Below are positions 10,101-18,951 of a DNA stretch of 64,000 nucleotides, piece by piece. The position numbers and the translations under genes were made by a program. Every line of letters begins with the position of its first letter. Position 1 is the stretch's first letter. The DNA is from Wolbachia endosymbiont of Litomosoides brasiliensis (lineage in GTDB: Bacteria > Pseudomonadota > Alphaproteobacteria > Rickettsiales > Anaplasmataceae): positions 1 to 64,000 of the forward strand of contig NZ_WQMO01000002.1 in the NCBI RefSeq assembly GCF_013366805.1. The letters run 5' to 3'. Under the pieces are notes generated by a model. It did not search any database. It saw only the letters and a program-made list of their open reading frames with translations, and had not been told where the DNA came from.

Positions 10101-11874
10101 GGTGTATCCATATACCACCGTTGATTTCTATATAATAACCATTATGGGATAGAATTTTTGCTCCTAGATTCTTAGTGATTCTTAATATCTTCGACAATTC
10201 AAGGCCTCCATTGCCTAGAGTGTAAACTTTTAACTGATAATTGAGATTATCGTGAGTAAGCCTTAAATCGACCTCGCTAACTCCTTTCTTCCTCACTGTC
10301 TCTAATTTTTTCATGTCATAATATGCATCGTGAGGTTCGAAGCTCTCTTGATAGCTTATCGGAAATGCCTTGCAATAACGGATGAATATATCTTCAACGG
10401 TGCTAAGAGTGTTATATAAATTATCTATAAAACGGTCTTCCCATTTTTCTGTGATGTTTCTTAGCTTGTTTTCGATGCGCAAAACTTCATCGTCGAAAAC
10501 ACGAGCATCCTTAATCTTTAGCACTACGTGCAACTTCATTAAATCATATTCATTGATAATGTGATTGTTGTAAATATCTGAGCTTGCTGCGTTTATTTCA
10601 TCCTTTAATATATCGCGTATATTGAACATTAACCTGGCGCTTGCATAACGCATCGGTATCAGCACTATGCAACTAATAAAGTCCCTTACTTTTCTTAAAA
10701 ACAATTTGACTCTTGGCCTAATTGCAAGAGACATAATTGAAATACAAATCTTAAATAACTCGTCCTCATTTGATTGGAATAGCTCATCACAGGAGAATGC
10801 TTGTAAAATAGAAATTAAAGCTTTATTATTGTGGCCACCAGGTAAAAATCCTGCTCTCTTTTCTATTGTTTTAACTTTATCCTTTATTAATGGAATAGTT
10901 CGAATATCTTGAACCTCTGCTATAGAAGTGAATAACCCGAAAAAATGCCGTTCCTTTGCTACATGACCTTGGTTGTTAGATTCTTTTACACATATACAAT
11001 TCATGTATGTACGCCTATGAACTATTGAGGTTAGGTCTGATCTTAATATGTATAAAGGATATAAGCCTTCAGAGAAGATTGATGAACTCTGATACTCTTG
11101 GCTTGTTTTCATTAATCCAAGATTTTCTTCATCATTGGAAACGAGCTTTCCATCTTTGTCCGCAATACGTTCTTGATAACCTAAAAATACGAAGTTGTTG
11201 TTTTTTAGCCAAACTAAAAAATCTCCGCCTGATGTCATTTTAGTGTAGGGTGCTAGTGGGACCTCAGTGTCAACTACTTGAGCAATGGAAAGAGAATTTT
11301 TTGCCTCATCAAGTCTCTTGAGCATCAATGGCCAGTCTTTTACAACACAATTGACTGCCTTTAGTGTTTTTTGCAGGGACTTTCTTAATATATCAACAAA
11401 ACTATTACTTATGCCTTTAATAATTACATATATCACTGACTCCTTGATACCATTATCCTCTTCTAAATTACAAATTTTGTTGATCAGGCCACTTTTTCTT
11501 TGTATATTAATTATACTATTACTATAGTAGCATATAGATAGGTCATGCGACTTGATGGTAGCAATAACAGAGTCAACCAAGAAAGGCATGTCGTTATTTA
11601 TTACCTTGATTGTAGTGAAATCACCTTCTATTCCTGGTATATCACTTGCATTACTTACCATCAATTTGCTTTCTTCTTTTTCTTTCTTGAAGATAAAGCT
11701 GTATGCATCTTCTGCAATGTATAAAAGAAATTTGTCATTAATCTTTAGGTTACTATTATAAACAAAATTATAAAAGTACCTGATAAACTCTTTAACTTTT
11801 GCCTTTTCTTTCTGGTTTTCTTGATTAACTAGCTTAAATAAAGACTCAGTGTTAACATTGTAATCTACACACAT
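7144..11874 (-). CDS. NAD-specific glutamate dehydrogenase, large (about 180 kDa) type
   Basis: Deaminates glutamate to 2-oxoglutarate with NAD, feeding amino-acid carbon into the TCA cycle. This suits an organism that lives on host amino acids. The 1,576 residues match the length of the alphaproteobacterial L-GDH180 family. The long N-terminal half is regulatory (ACT-like segments). The catalytic region lies in roughly residues 750-1250, with LARGGLRWSDR, the lysine-containing VPVGAKGGFV, and the nucleotide-binding DMAGDLFGNGML. SGGSAGYDHKKMGITARGAW is also conserved. The start is at an ATG 28 bases after the clpB stop, and tatB begins 5 bases after its own stop. No frame damage is seen. Confidence 0.93.
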   Translation of the reverse strand: MCVDYNVNTESLFKLVNQENQKEKAKVKEFIRYFYNFVYNSNLKINDKFLLYIAEDAYSFIFKKEKEESKLMVSNASDIPGIEGDFTTIKVINNDMPFLVDSVIATIKSHDLSICYYSNSIINIQRKSGLINKICNLEEDNGIKESVIYVIIKGISNSFVDILRKSLQKTLKAVNCVVKDWPLMLKRLDEAKNSLSIAQVVDTEVPLAPYTKMTSGGDFLVWLKNNNFVFLGYQERIADKDGKLVSNDEENLGLMKTSQEYQSSSIFSEGLYPLYILRSDLTSIVHRRTYMNCICVKESNNQGHVAKERHFFGLFTSIAEVQDIRTIPLIKDKVKTIEKRAGFLPGGHNNKALISILQAFSCDELFQSNEDELFKICISIMSLAIRPRVKLFLRKVRDFISCIVLIPMRYASARLMFNIRDILKDEINAASSDIYNNHIINEYDLMKLHVVLKIKDARVFDDEVLRIENKLRNITEKWEDRFIDNLYNTLSTVEDIFIRYCKAFPISYQESFEPHDAYYDMKKLETVRKKGVSEVDLRLTHDNLNYQLKVYTLGNGGLELSKILRITKNLGAKILSHNGYYIEINGGIWIHHFVLSRVDELIDNITLKEQFEMTLAKVFRREIKNDYFNSLIIIAGLEWKEVLLVRALSAYLKQTSFNYNPEYIQKVVSEYPKIVKYLIQLFHVRFDPSIDIDRVETTNIFREKIEELLKEISNVSHDYVLRSIFNLIMAILRTSYYQDDKSRLSIKFDSSKINGLPDPRPYRELYVYSNLFEGIHLRGGKLARGGLRWSDRTEDFRTEVLSLMKAQMTKNAVIVPVGAKGGFVIKKVYKNKNILRKKGVECYKDFIRGMLAITDNIVDGKIIPPENVVRYDEDDPYLVVAADKGTASFSDYANQIAHEYNFWLGDAFASGGSAGYDHKKMGITARGAWIAAQRHFWKMNKDIYQGVTVVGIGDMAGDLFGNGMLLSKNIRLIGAFNHMHIFVDPNPNAEKSFAERKRLFELPFSTWIDYNKDLISQGGGIFERSSKQVNISQEMKKCFDIMEDTLPPSNLIRYLLKAKVDFIWNGGIGTFVKAKSESHGTVGDKANDELRVNGENIRASMFIEGGNLGCTQLGRIEYAKRGGYINADFVDNSAGVICSDLEVNIKIAFVSVMKGGGISLEKRNKILASMVDEVASKVLEDHNRIETKALLLECLQAKERLEQHHRLLLSLEKSGLLNRSVEFLPADEEIARMLTGAEGFSSPQLSVLMSYSRTAIKNEIIHSDLPENFLCHDYLLNYFPQKMVTEFKDSILKHQLHREIISTCIVNDVVNRMGCIFINNLVESTGIKVYEAVNVYIVVNHLYSLNSLWQEIDKLDGKINIDSYLQIVRNVQKFIGRVSFWLAKNLDKLSFAEQANITKFKDAIETLGQNLTEVLDEHLLKTYNHESSFLAELNINKDLAKKAADLCVLAYALDVISIAEQTSLSTLDAGKIYFELKSLLRFDLIRIIAIKMKSHSSYWDRSLINDLLDDLSHYHYELAVKVIKATNNYEDKVQTWARNDKDCIERYNSFLDEMVASKLDLSKLIFIIRRIKVLAL

Positions 11875-11901
11875 TTTTTTAAACGAAAATATACAATGAA
11901 C

Positions 11902-14463
11902 TTAAACCTTTTTAACTAAGATTTCATTATTAAAAGCGTACACTATTAATTTATCACCTTCTGCTACTTCTCCCGATAAAACTAGCTTAGCTAGGTTATT
12001 TTGGATGCATTCTTGTATTACCCTTTTTAGTGGTCTTGCTCCATATTCAGGGTCATAGCCAACTTGTGCTATTAGTTCTTTAGCTTCTTGTAATAAACTT
12101 ATACTTAGTTTGCGCTTAGCAATTATTTTTTGTAGATAAAGGAATTGAACATCTATGATTTTGTAAATGTCTTCTTTGGTTAAACTATGGAATATAATAA
12201 TTTCATCAAGCCTATTTAAAAATTCAGGACGAAATGCTGATTTAACTATTTGCATCACTTCACTCTTTGTAGAGTCGACAACTCCTTTGAGCATTATCTC
12301 AGCACCAAGGTTAGAAGTTAAAATTAGTATGGTATTGCGGAAATCAATTAGCTTGCCATAGCTATCAGTAAGCCTGCCTTCATCCAAAATCTGCAGCAAT
12401 AGATTAAATATATCTGGATTTGCTTTTTCTATTTCATCAAATAAGATTACCTGATATGGCCTTCTTCTTACTGCTTCAGTTAATCTTCCACCTTGCTCAT
12501 AGCCAACATACCCTGGAGGTGCGCCAATTAACTTTGAAACGGAGTGTTTTTCCATGTATTCTGACATATCGAAGCGCAGAAGTGCTGATTGATCATCAAA
12601 CAGAAATTCAGCAAGGGCTTTTGCAAGTTCCGTTTTTCCAACTCCAGTTGGGCCCAAGAATAAAAATGAACCGAAAGGTCGATTAGTGTCCTGAATACCA
12701 GAACGGGAGCGCCTAACTGCATTACTTATTGCTTCTATTGCATCCTTTTGCCCTATTACCCTTTTCCCTATTTCATTTTCCATGCTAAGGAGCTTTTCCT
12801 TTTCACTGTGCATCATGTTATCAACTGGAATTCCTGTCCACCTTGAAACAATATTTGCAATATCGTCTTCGGTAACTTCTTTCTTTAAGAAGCTATCGGT
12901 AACTTCTTCCTGATTTGTTAATTTATTTTCAAGCTGAGGAATCACACCATACATCAGTTCTCCTGCTTTTTCTAAGTTTCCACTACGCTGAGCTAATTCC
13001 AACTCTTTTCTCGCATTATCTAGTTTTTCAGCTGTTTCTTGTATTTTAGCTATTTTATTCTTTTCTATTTGCCATTTACTGTTTAAGTCAGTGAATTTAC
13101 TGTTTAGGTTTTCGATTTCTTCATTTATCTTCTTTAGACGCTGCTTAGAATTCTCATCACGTTCTTTTTTTAGAGCTTCTGATTCAATTTTTAGCTGTAC
13201 AATCTTCCTTTCAAGTTCATCAATAATCTCAGGTTTGCTATCCATTTCAATTCTTACCCTGCTTGCTGCTTCATCAATCAAGTCGATTGCTTTATCAGGT
13301 AAAAATCTGTCTGTTATGTACCTATTAGATAACATTGCAGCAGCAATTATTGCACCATCTGTGATTCTGATACCATGATGTACTTCATATCTTTCCTTCA
13401 AACCTCTTAGTATAGAGATGGTATCAGTTTCAGTTGGTTGAGAAATAAATACAGGTTGGAAACGCCTTGCAAGTGCAGGATCTTTTTCTATATGTTCACG
13501 ATACTCATCTAAAGTTGTGGCTCCTATGCAGCGAATTTCTCCGCGTGCAAGAGCAGGCTTCAGCAGATTTGAAGCATCCATTGCACCACTTGTTGCTCCT
13601 GCTCCAACTAAAGTATGAAGCTCATCTATAAATAAGATAGCTTTTCCCTCTGCTTTTGAAAGCTCATTAATAACAGCTTTTAGTCTCTCCTCGAACTCTC
13701 CTCTAAATTTTGTTCCAGCAATTAATGCGCCAAGATCTAGGGCTAAAACTTTTGCATCACGTAAACCAAGTGGCACGTCATTTGCAACAATTCTATTTGC
13801 AAGCCCCTCAACTATTGCAGTTTTTCCAACACCAGGTTCACCTATCAGCACTGGATTATTCTTTGTTCGCCTCAGTGATACTTGCATAGTTCTTCTGATC
13901 TCTTCATCACGACCAATCACGGGATCAAGCTTGCCTTGCATAGCAAGCTCTGTAACGTCTTTTGTGTATTTCTTTGCTGCGTTTAATTTTTCCTCGCTGT
14001 TAGACGAATCTGCACTACTACCTTTTCTCATTTCTGCAATAGCTGAATTCAATTTTTGTAGTGTGACACCGTTCTCTGCTAGAATTTTACCTACAGTATC
14101 ATTTTTTTGTGCAGTCAATCCCTGTAGCAAACGTTCAACGGTGACAAATAAATCTTTGTTCTTCCTAGCTATACTAATTGAATCTTCAAAGACTTTTGCT
14201 ATTTCTCTTGAGAGTTGGAGGCTACTGCTTCCTGGACCTTCGACTACTGGAAACTTTTTTATTGCATTGTTCACAGCTTCGGAAATACTTTGCATATTCC
14301 CACCACAAGCACCTATTAAATCCTGAACTAAACCTGATTCATCTTCAAGCATCACTTTTAGTAAATGCTCAGGCATAAAAACCTGATGTCCAATTCCCAA
14401 TGCTTTCATTTGGGCACTTTGAATTAGGCTTTTTGCTTTTTCAGTAAATTTGTTTAGGTCCAT
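11902..14463 (-). CDS. clpB: Protein-disaggregating chaperone ClpB (Hsp100)
   Basis: Pulls proteins out of aggregates together with DnaK. The 853 residues have the full ClpB plan: an N-terminal double Clp repeat (1-145), first AAA+ module with Walker A GEPGVGKT and Walker B (FIDELHTL), a long coiled-coil middle domain (about 400-520), and a second AAA+ module with GPTGVGKT and LFDEIEKA. The C-terminal small domain contains [12 protein letters not shown]. The middle domain separates it from ClpA/ClpC. It is first in the minus-strand block ending in pleD, so heat-shock control could reach GDH, tatB and pleD as well. Confidence 0.97.
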   Translation of the reverse strand: MDLNKFTEKAKSLIQSAQMKALGIGHQVFMPEHLLKVMLEDESGLVQDLIGACGGNMQSISEAVNNAIKKFPVVEGPGSSSLQLSREIAKVFEDSISIARKNKDLFVTVERLLQGLTAQKNDTVGKILAENGVTLQKLNSAIAEMRKGSSADSSNSEEKLNAAKKYTKDVTELAMQGKLDPVIGRDEEIRRTMQVSLRRTKNNPVLIGEPGVGKTAIVEGLANRIVANDVPLGLRDAKVLALDLGALIAGTKFRGEFEERLKAVINELSKAEGKAILFIDELHTLVGAGATSGAMDASNLLKPALARGEIRCIGATTLDEYREHIEKDPALARRFQPVFISQPTETDTISILRGLKERYEVHHGIRITDGAIIAAAMLSNRYITDRFLPDKAIDLIDEAASRVRIEMDSKPEIIDELERKIVQLKIESEALKKERDENSKQRLKKINEEIENLNSKFTDLNSKWQIEKNKIAKIQETAEKLDNARKELELAQRSGNLEKAGELMYGVIPQLENKLTNQEEVTDSFLKKEVTEDDIANIVSRWTGIPVDNMMHSEKEKLLSMENEIGKRVIGQKDAIEAISNAVRRSRSGIQDTNRPFGSFLFLGPTGVGKTELAKALAEFLFDDQSALLRFDMSEYMEKHSVSKLIGAPPGYVGYEQGGRLTEAVRRRPYQVILFDEIEKANPDIFNLLLQILDEGRLTDSYGKLIDFRNTILILTSNLGAEIMLKGVVDSTKSEVMQIVKSAFRPEFLNRLDEIIIFHSLTKEDIYKIIDVQFLYLQKIIAKRKLSISLLQEAKELIAQVGYDPEYGARPLKRVIQECIQNNLAKLVLSGEVAEGDKLIVYAFNNEILVKKV

Positions 14464-14492
14464 AATGTAAGCTTAACTCATATTTCCTGGTA

Positions 14493-14521
14493 TATATAGC
14501 AATTGTTTTCTTAATTTTAAA
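14493..14521 (-). promoter_or_regulatory. Possible promoter of clpB
   Basis: On the minus strand TTTAAA (14516-14521) and TATATA (14493-14498) are 17 bases apart, with the ATG 30 bases downstream of the -10. The -35 is weak. In AT-rich DNA such matches arise by chance, so this is a candidate only. No clear RpoH-type box was seen. Confidence 0.3.
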
Positions 14522-14805
14522 CTAGAAGTTATTCACTGCCAGTAAAATCTACGATTGTTGTTCTTAACATATGCAACTAACACTTTAGACCTGCATGTAT
14601 AATTGCCATTTTTCACCACAAAGCTGCAGGAACTTAAGGTTAACACTATATGCTGTAACCAAGACTCGTCAAGTGTTTTTTATGTTGAAATTTGCTGAAT
14701 TGTTTTTTTTGTTTGATATTGACTGTGTAAAAGTCATACACGCTGCAAGCACTCAATAAATGTCATTTTTCTACATATCTGAAACATAGTTATTCAAGAG
14801 CCCTA

Positions 14806-14834
14806 TTGATATTTTGTGATATTTGTAGTAGGAT
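14806..14834 (+). promoter_or_regulatory. Candidate sigma-70 promoter of the 14863 gene
   Basis: TTGATA (14806-14811), a 17-base spacer, then TAGGAT (14829-14834), 28 bases before the ATG. The rest of the 14464-14862 gap shows no gene. It also has a TTGACT at about 14719. Confidence 0.45.
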
Positions 14835-14862
14835 GATAGTCTAAGGTTTAGGATGAAAATTT

Positions 14863-15375
14863 ATGACTGAAGCTCAGGGTCCAAACATTGCGGAGTGGCA
14901 AGCTCAACAACGATACCAAGAGCATCAAGGGGAAAAGAGCGGTTTTGGTCTTGGTCATAGTGACTCTGTTGCAACAATTGTAGATGGAATGAAGTGGTTA
15001 TTCAACTTTCATGAGGGGGCAATTTCTGCTTACAGCAACGTGCTTGAAAGTTTAGTGAGTGGTAATCTTGCAACATTGTTTGGGAAATCAGCCAATATGT
15101 TTGGCATAAAGTTTTTTGAGAGTTTTGCAGAACATTTTTCAGGTAGAAGTGGGGAAGGTATGTTATCAGAGGGAATGGATATGGCTCATGGTGAAGAAGG
15201 ACCTCATCAAGATGATTTTCCACATGCTAGTGATCAAATTGCTAATAATGCTGATGGTTTACGCGATATGCGTGATGCAGGTGATTATCATGGTCAGTCT
15301 TTTTCACCCAGTCCTTCACCACTCGTTGATGACGGCCATGGACATGAACTTAGTGGTCAGATGAATTTATCTTAG
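14863..15375 (+). CDS. Hypothetical protein, acidic, His/Gly/Ser-rich C-terminal half
   Basis: 170 residues, family not recognised. The N-terminal ~35 residues are polar (MTEAQGPNIAEWQAQQRY). Residues 36-95 could form two or three amphipathic helices (VDGMKWLFNFHEGAI, LESLVSGNLATLFG). The last ~70 residues are low complexity with many D, H, G and S (SPSPSPLVDDGHGHE). There is no signal peptide or membrane helix. A candidate promoter lies just upstream, and dxr begins 77 bases downstream on the same strand. The consistent frame and promoter suggest a real gene; it may be an effector or a surface-associated protein, but nothing proves it. Confidence 0.65.
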   Translation: MTEAQGPNIAEWQAQQRYQEHQGEKSGFGLGHSDSVATIVDGMKWLFNFHEGAISAYSNVLESLVSGNLATLFGKSANMFGIKFFESFAEHFSGRSGEGMLSEGMDMAHGEEGPHQDDFPHASDQIANNADGLRDMRDAGDYHGQSFSPSPSPLVDDGHGHELSGQMNLS

Positions 15376-15451
15376 GAGTTACTAAATAACTGGCAAATAT
15401 GAGAAGGGATGCTTCTCCTTAATTTATTATAATTAATATGAGTTCGTTTTA

Positions 15452-16621
15452 GTGAAAAAGATTTCAGTTTTAGGATCGACGGGAAATATTGGAAAAAAGA
15501 CTGTAGATTTACTCTTGAAGAGGAAAGAAGAATATCAAGTAGAAGCACTCAGTGCCTGTTCGAATTTTGCTCTACTGGCGTGCCAAGCAAAGCTGCTAAA
15601 TGCAAGGTATGTTGCTATCTCTAATGAAAGGTTTTACAAAGATTTAAAAGAAAGCCTGCTTGGTACAAACATCAAAGTAGAAGTTGGCGCTGAGGGTCTA
15701 GCAAGTATTGCTTCTCTGCCCGTTGATCTCTCAGTTGTTGCAGTAGTTGGTATTGCAGGCCTTGAGCCAGTCATGCACGTCATAGAGAGTGGCACTAAAG
15801 TCATTGCACTAGCGAATAAAGAAAGTATTGTTTGTGGTGGAAAACTATTGCTTAGGAAAGCTGAAGAAAAAAACGTACAGATAGTTCCTGTTGACTCTGA
15901 ACACAACGCAATTTTTCAAATTTTGCAGAATAGCAATAGATGTGTAGAAAAGATTATACTTACTGCTTCTGGTGGGTCATTCTTGAATTACAGCCTTGAG
16001 CAATTGAGAGATGTTACAGTAGGTCAAACACTCAGTCACCCTATTTGGAGTATGGGAAAGAAAATTTCAGTTGATAGTGCAACTATGATGAATAAAGCGC
16101 TAGAGATAATAGAAGCATATAACTTATTTAATATTAGCCCAAACAGAATTGAAGCAATAGTGCATCCTGAATCTATAATACATGGAATTGTAGTTTATAA
16201 GGATGGTTTCAACTTTGCTGTGCTTGCAGAGGCTGATATGACAATTCCCATTTCATATGCTCTATCTTGGCCAGAAAGGTCGACCTTAAGTTATAGATTA
16301 GATTTAACAAGGCAAAAATTGACCTTTCAAGAGCTAGACCACAGGCGATTTCCTGCACTAAAGCTTAGTATGGAAGTGTTGAATTCCTCTTCTTCACACG
16401 TAAATAGTATAGTACTTAATGCTGCAAATGAGGTAGCTGTTGATAAATTTTTAAAATCACGAATCGACTTTTTGGAGATAATAAAGGTAGTAGAGTCAAC
16501 AGTAGAGAATTTTGACAGTTACACTGACATTAACTCGCTACCGGATATAATAAACATTGATCTTGAAAGCCGCGCTATTGCTAAAGAAATTATCAAAAAT
16601 AAAATCCTTAAGTTATCATAG
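15452..16621 (+). CDS. dxr: 1-deoxy-D-xylulose 5-phosphate reductoisomerase
   Basis: Second step of the MEP isoprenoid pathway: DXP to MEP using NADPH. 389 residues, normal length. The NADPH-binding GSTGNIG is at 8-14. Family motifs seen are ALANKESIVCGG, the metal-site PVDSEHNAIFQ, ILTASGGSF, HPIWSMGKKISVDSATMMNKALE and HPESIIHG. The start is GTG at 15452 (VKKISVLG), set by homology; no strong ribosome-binding site precedes it. ispG in this window belongs to the same pathway. Confidence 0.97.
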   Translation: MKKISVLGSTGNIGKKTVDLLLKRKEEYQVEALSACSNFALLACQAKLLNARYVAISNERFYKDLKESLLGTNIKVEVGAEGLASIASLPVDLSVVAVVGIAGLEPVMHVIESGTKVIALANKESIVCGGKLLLRKAEEKNVQIVPVDSEHNAIFQILQNSNRCVEKIILTASGGSFLNYSLEQLRDVTVGQTLSHPIWSMGKKISVDSATMMNKALEIIEAYNLFNISPNRIEAIVHPESIIHGIVVYKDGFNFAVLAEADMTIPISYALSWPERSTLSYRLDLTRQKLTFQELDHRRFPALKLSMEVLNSSSSHVNSIVLNAANEVAVDKFLKSRIDFLEIIKVVESTVENFDSYTDINSLPDIINIDLESRAIAKEIIKNKILKLS

Positions 16622-16639
16622 TAACTGATAGAAAACGAG

Positions 16640-16845
16640 AAATTTACTTGACAAACCTTGCCGGCCTCTTTTAACCCTAACATTAGGGCTATTTGTTTAT
16701 CTTTAGTCTGTGCAGATAAAATAACAAAAAACTCAATGTACTTGGCACATTGTGTTTAATTTTTTGCACTGTGTGCGCCTTATATCTTTATGAGCTTTCA
16801 AGGCTTTTACCTAACATGAGCTTAAGGTGCGCTTATTAAAGCATG
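16640..16845 (+). repeat. R2 repeat, longest copy
   Basis: Non-coding repeat of about 200 bases. Recognisable blocks in order: TTACTTGACAAAC, CCGGCC, a short hairpin (CCCTAACATTAGGG), CTGTGCAGAT, TTTAATTTTTTGCAC, a TCTTTATGAG block, and GCGCTTATTAAAGC. The same blocks recur in this order, diverged and partly missing, at 1641-1720, 18625-18775 (inverted) and 61235-61330. It carries no open frame and I do not know a name for it. Confidence 0.6.
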
Positions 16846-16951
16846 AGACAGTAAAAAACACCAATTTTAAAAATTAGGTAGTAAATAATTAGCTAACAGT
16901 AGTTCTTTTGCTTCTCTCTTGCTTAAACAGTTGATATTAATTATCACTATA

Positions 16952-17811
16952 ATATTGAAATCAAAATTGTTGAATGAAAAAAGTCGTGGAATCAGCAAAA
17001 GAAACGCTGAAGTAAAGTGCGAAATAATGCGTGTTTTGCAAAAAACTAAATGCTGTAATTGTAGCAAAAAATACAGTATAACACCGTAACAAAAATATGT
17101 CCTATTTCAAGAATAGAATTGATTACATGGATAAAGCACTTTAAATTTGGAAGAGAAGAAAAATTGTTTTCTCCCCTCAACGTCGTAGAAAAATTAGATT
17201 GAATTAGAGTTGATTTGAACAAGTTGAAGTATTGATACAAGAAGACCATAATATTACTATTAAAAAAATGAGAATAAGAATCCAGGGAAATTTGGCTTAA
17301 ATTTCAGCAGGTTTAGAATATATCGTAACATGCAAAAAATGAAGTTTTTGTATGTTGCGTCAAGACCAATTTACAATGAATAAGGTAAAAGTAGACGGGG
17401 AGAGTTTTTAAAAAATTAATGAGACTATTGGTAATTGTCCTGAACGAGAGTCATTTTTCTTTAATGAATCGCGGTTTGGTACGCATTTGAGAGCTAGACA
17501 CTGGTGATTTTAAAAGGGCGCTAGAACACAGATTAAAGTAAAATTAGGTAGACAAAATTTTTATCTCTACAGTTCAGTCAATCCAGAAATGAAGGGAGTG
17601 CTAGCTTATTTACACCGAATGTTAACACTGATTGTATGAATATATTTCTTGAACAAATGTCATAATGTTTAAAAAATGGATTGTACTAGTTAGCATAAGT
17701 CAAGAAATTTAGAGGCACCTAGAAATATCGAGGTTATATACCTACTACCATACTCACCTAAGTAACTCTGCAATATTATTTATTTGACCCACTAACAATG
17801 AGAATTGGTAT
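16952..17811 (+). mobile_element. IS630-family remnant, plus orientation, 5' terminus missing
   Basis: Transposase relic. The 5' coding part (LKSKLLDEKVVKS-type start at about 16952), a DDE-like stretch with a deletion after ATACTCACC, and the 3' terminal repeat ending CAATGAGAATTGGTAT are visible. It has many stops and frameshifts, and the 5' terminal repeat is absent. Confidence 0.75.
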
Positions 17812-18017
17812 TAGCCATAGAGCCTCCTATACGAAAAGATTTAGAAAAAATGCAGCGTGCATTGAGTGGAAATGCATGTGCACTTATATACTGCTTGCAA
17901 ATGCACTGTACTTTTCACTAAAATTCGATTATTTAAGCCTGTAAACGAAAATAGGTTTAGTCCTAAAACACCTTCCTTGTCGGTGGAATAGAGCTACAAA
18001 AATATGTCAAGTAATTT

Positions 18018-18415
18018 TTTATATAGTTGTTTTTGATATTTCATTTACTTTAGCTATTTCTGTAATATTTAAAGTTTTTAGCTACTCATATGTAATTTGC
18101 TATTACCAACTATGTTACCGGAACAGCAGAGTCTATAAATAACAGACCAGCTCCACTACCACACTTTACGCATAAACGTTTGTTTATTAGATTAATAGCA
18201 CGATATTTAGTAACTTGGCTTACAAAAGTTGTAAAAGAACTCCTACTTTCTTCATATCTGTTGATTGAAAGCCAAACACTGCAAAAAAGCTTTTGCTTAA
18301 TATCATCAGGGCTGTTATGGTTAAAATCACTGAAGTACTTTAGGCATTTTGCACAATATTTTACATTTTAAACAGTTATAAGGTGTATTCCTAAGTAAGA
18401 GTTTTGTGGTTTCAT
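18018..18415 (-). pseudogene. Broken sigma-70-family-like gene with zinc-finger-like cysteines
   Basis: Minus-strand reading from an ATG at 18415 to a TAG at 18110-18112 is open except for one TAA at 18368-18370. It contains CAKCLKYF, then DDIKQKLFCSVWLSINRYEE followed by RSSFTTFVSQVTKYRAINL. That pattern matches region 2 of ECF or phage-type sigma factors (acidic D-I-x-Q, then RxSFxTFxxxVxxxxAIxL). CVKCGSGAG comes next. After the stop, another frame reads LNITEIAKVNEISKTTI (about 18025-18080), like the region-4 helix-turn-helix. The nonsense codon, the frame change and the lack of a neighbouring gene make it a pseudogene. The family call is from pattern only. Confidence 0.45.
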
Positions 18416-18951
18416 TGTGCCTTCTTGTAAGTATTAAGATTGAAAATGACTTAACATTACTAAGCTAGGTATAGCATAAGATGTAGGAAATGCAATAGTG
18501 ATAAGTTGAGGTGTCCTTAGCATAACCTTTAGCTACAAATATTTAAGAAATTTACAAGTAGAGAAAAGGCAAAAGGTATTCCGTGTTAGATAGTGTTTAC
18601 TCTTTAGTCCTATAAATTGGTATTCTATACTGCTTAAACGCTTTATAAGCGCGTTTCAGCTTATATGGTAAAAACTTAGAAACATTATGAAGATATTAAG
18701 GTATATATAGTGCAAAAAATTAAGCACAAGATACTAACTACTTTAATACTCTTGTCATTTAATCTGTACAGATTGAAGATAACTGAATACCTTCAGTGTT
18801 GAAATAGGGAGCTAGAGAAGCTTGTAAAGTAGTTTTTGTATTTTATGTTAGAATTGATAAGCTATGAATAAGCTTTTGTTCTCATGAAATTATATCCTCA
18901 TGAGTGAATTAATGTTATCTTTATTATTACTTGCTGATCTAAAGTTTTTTT
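18416..18951. other. Non-coding region before dnaE with an inverted R2 copy
   Basis: No credible frame. An R2 copy lies inverted at about 18625-18775: TTTAATTTTTTGCAC appears reversed as GTGCAAAAAATTAAGCAC at about 18709, and CTGTACAGAT at about 18760. A palindrome (AAACGCTTTATAAGCGCGTTT-like, 18635-18656) marks its end. The dnaE promoter must be in the last ~170 bases, but no clear box was found. Confidence 0.45.

Noticed and set aside
13931-14326. 131-residue plus-strand frame opposite clpB
   Set aside because: Antisense shadow of the ClpB N-terminal region.
18180-18371. 63-residue plus-strand frame
   Set aside because: It is opposite the sigma-like pseudogene, which has the better family pattern.
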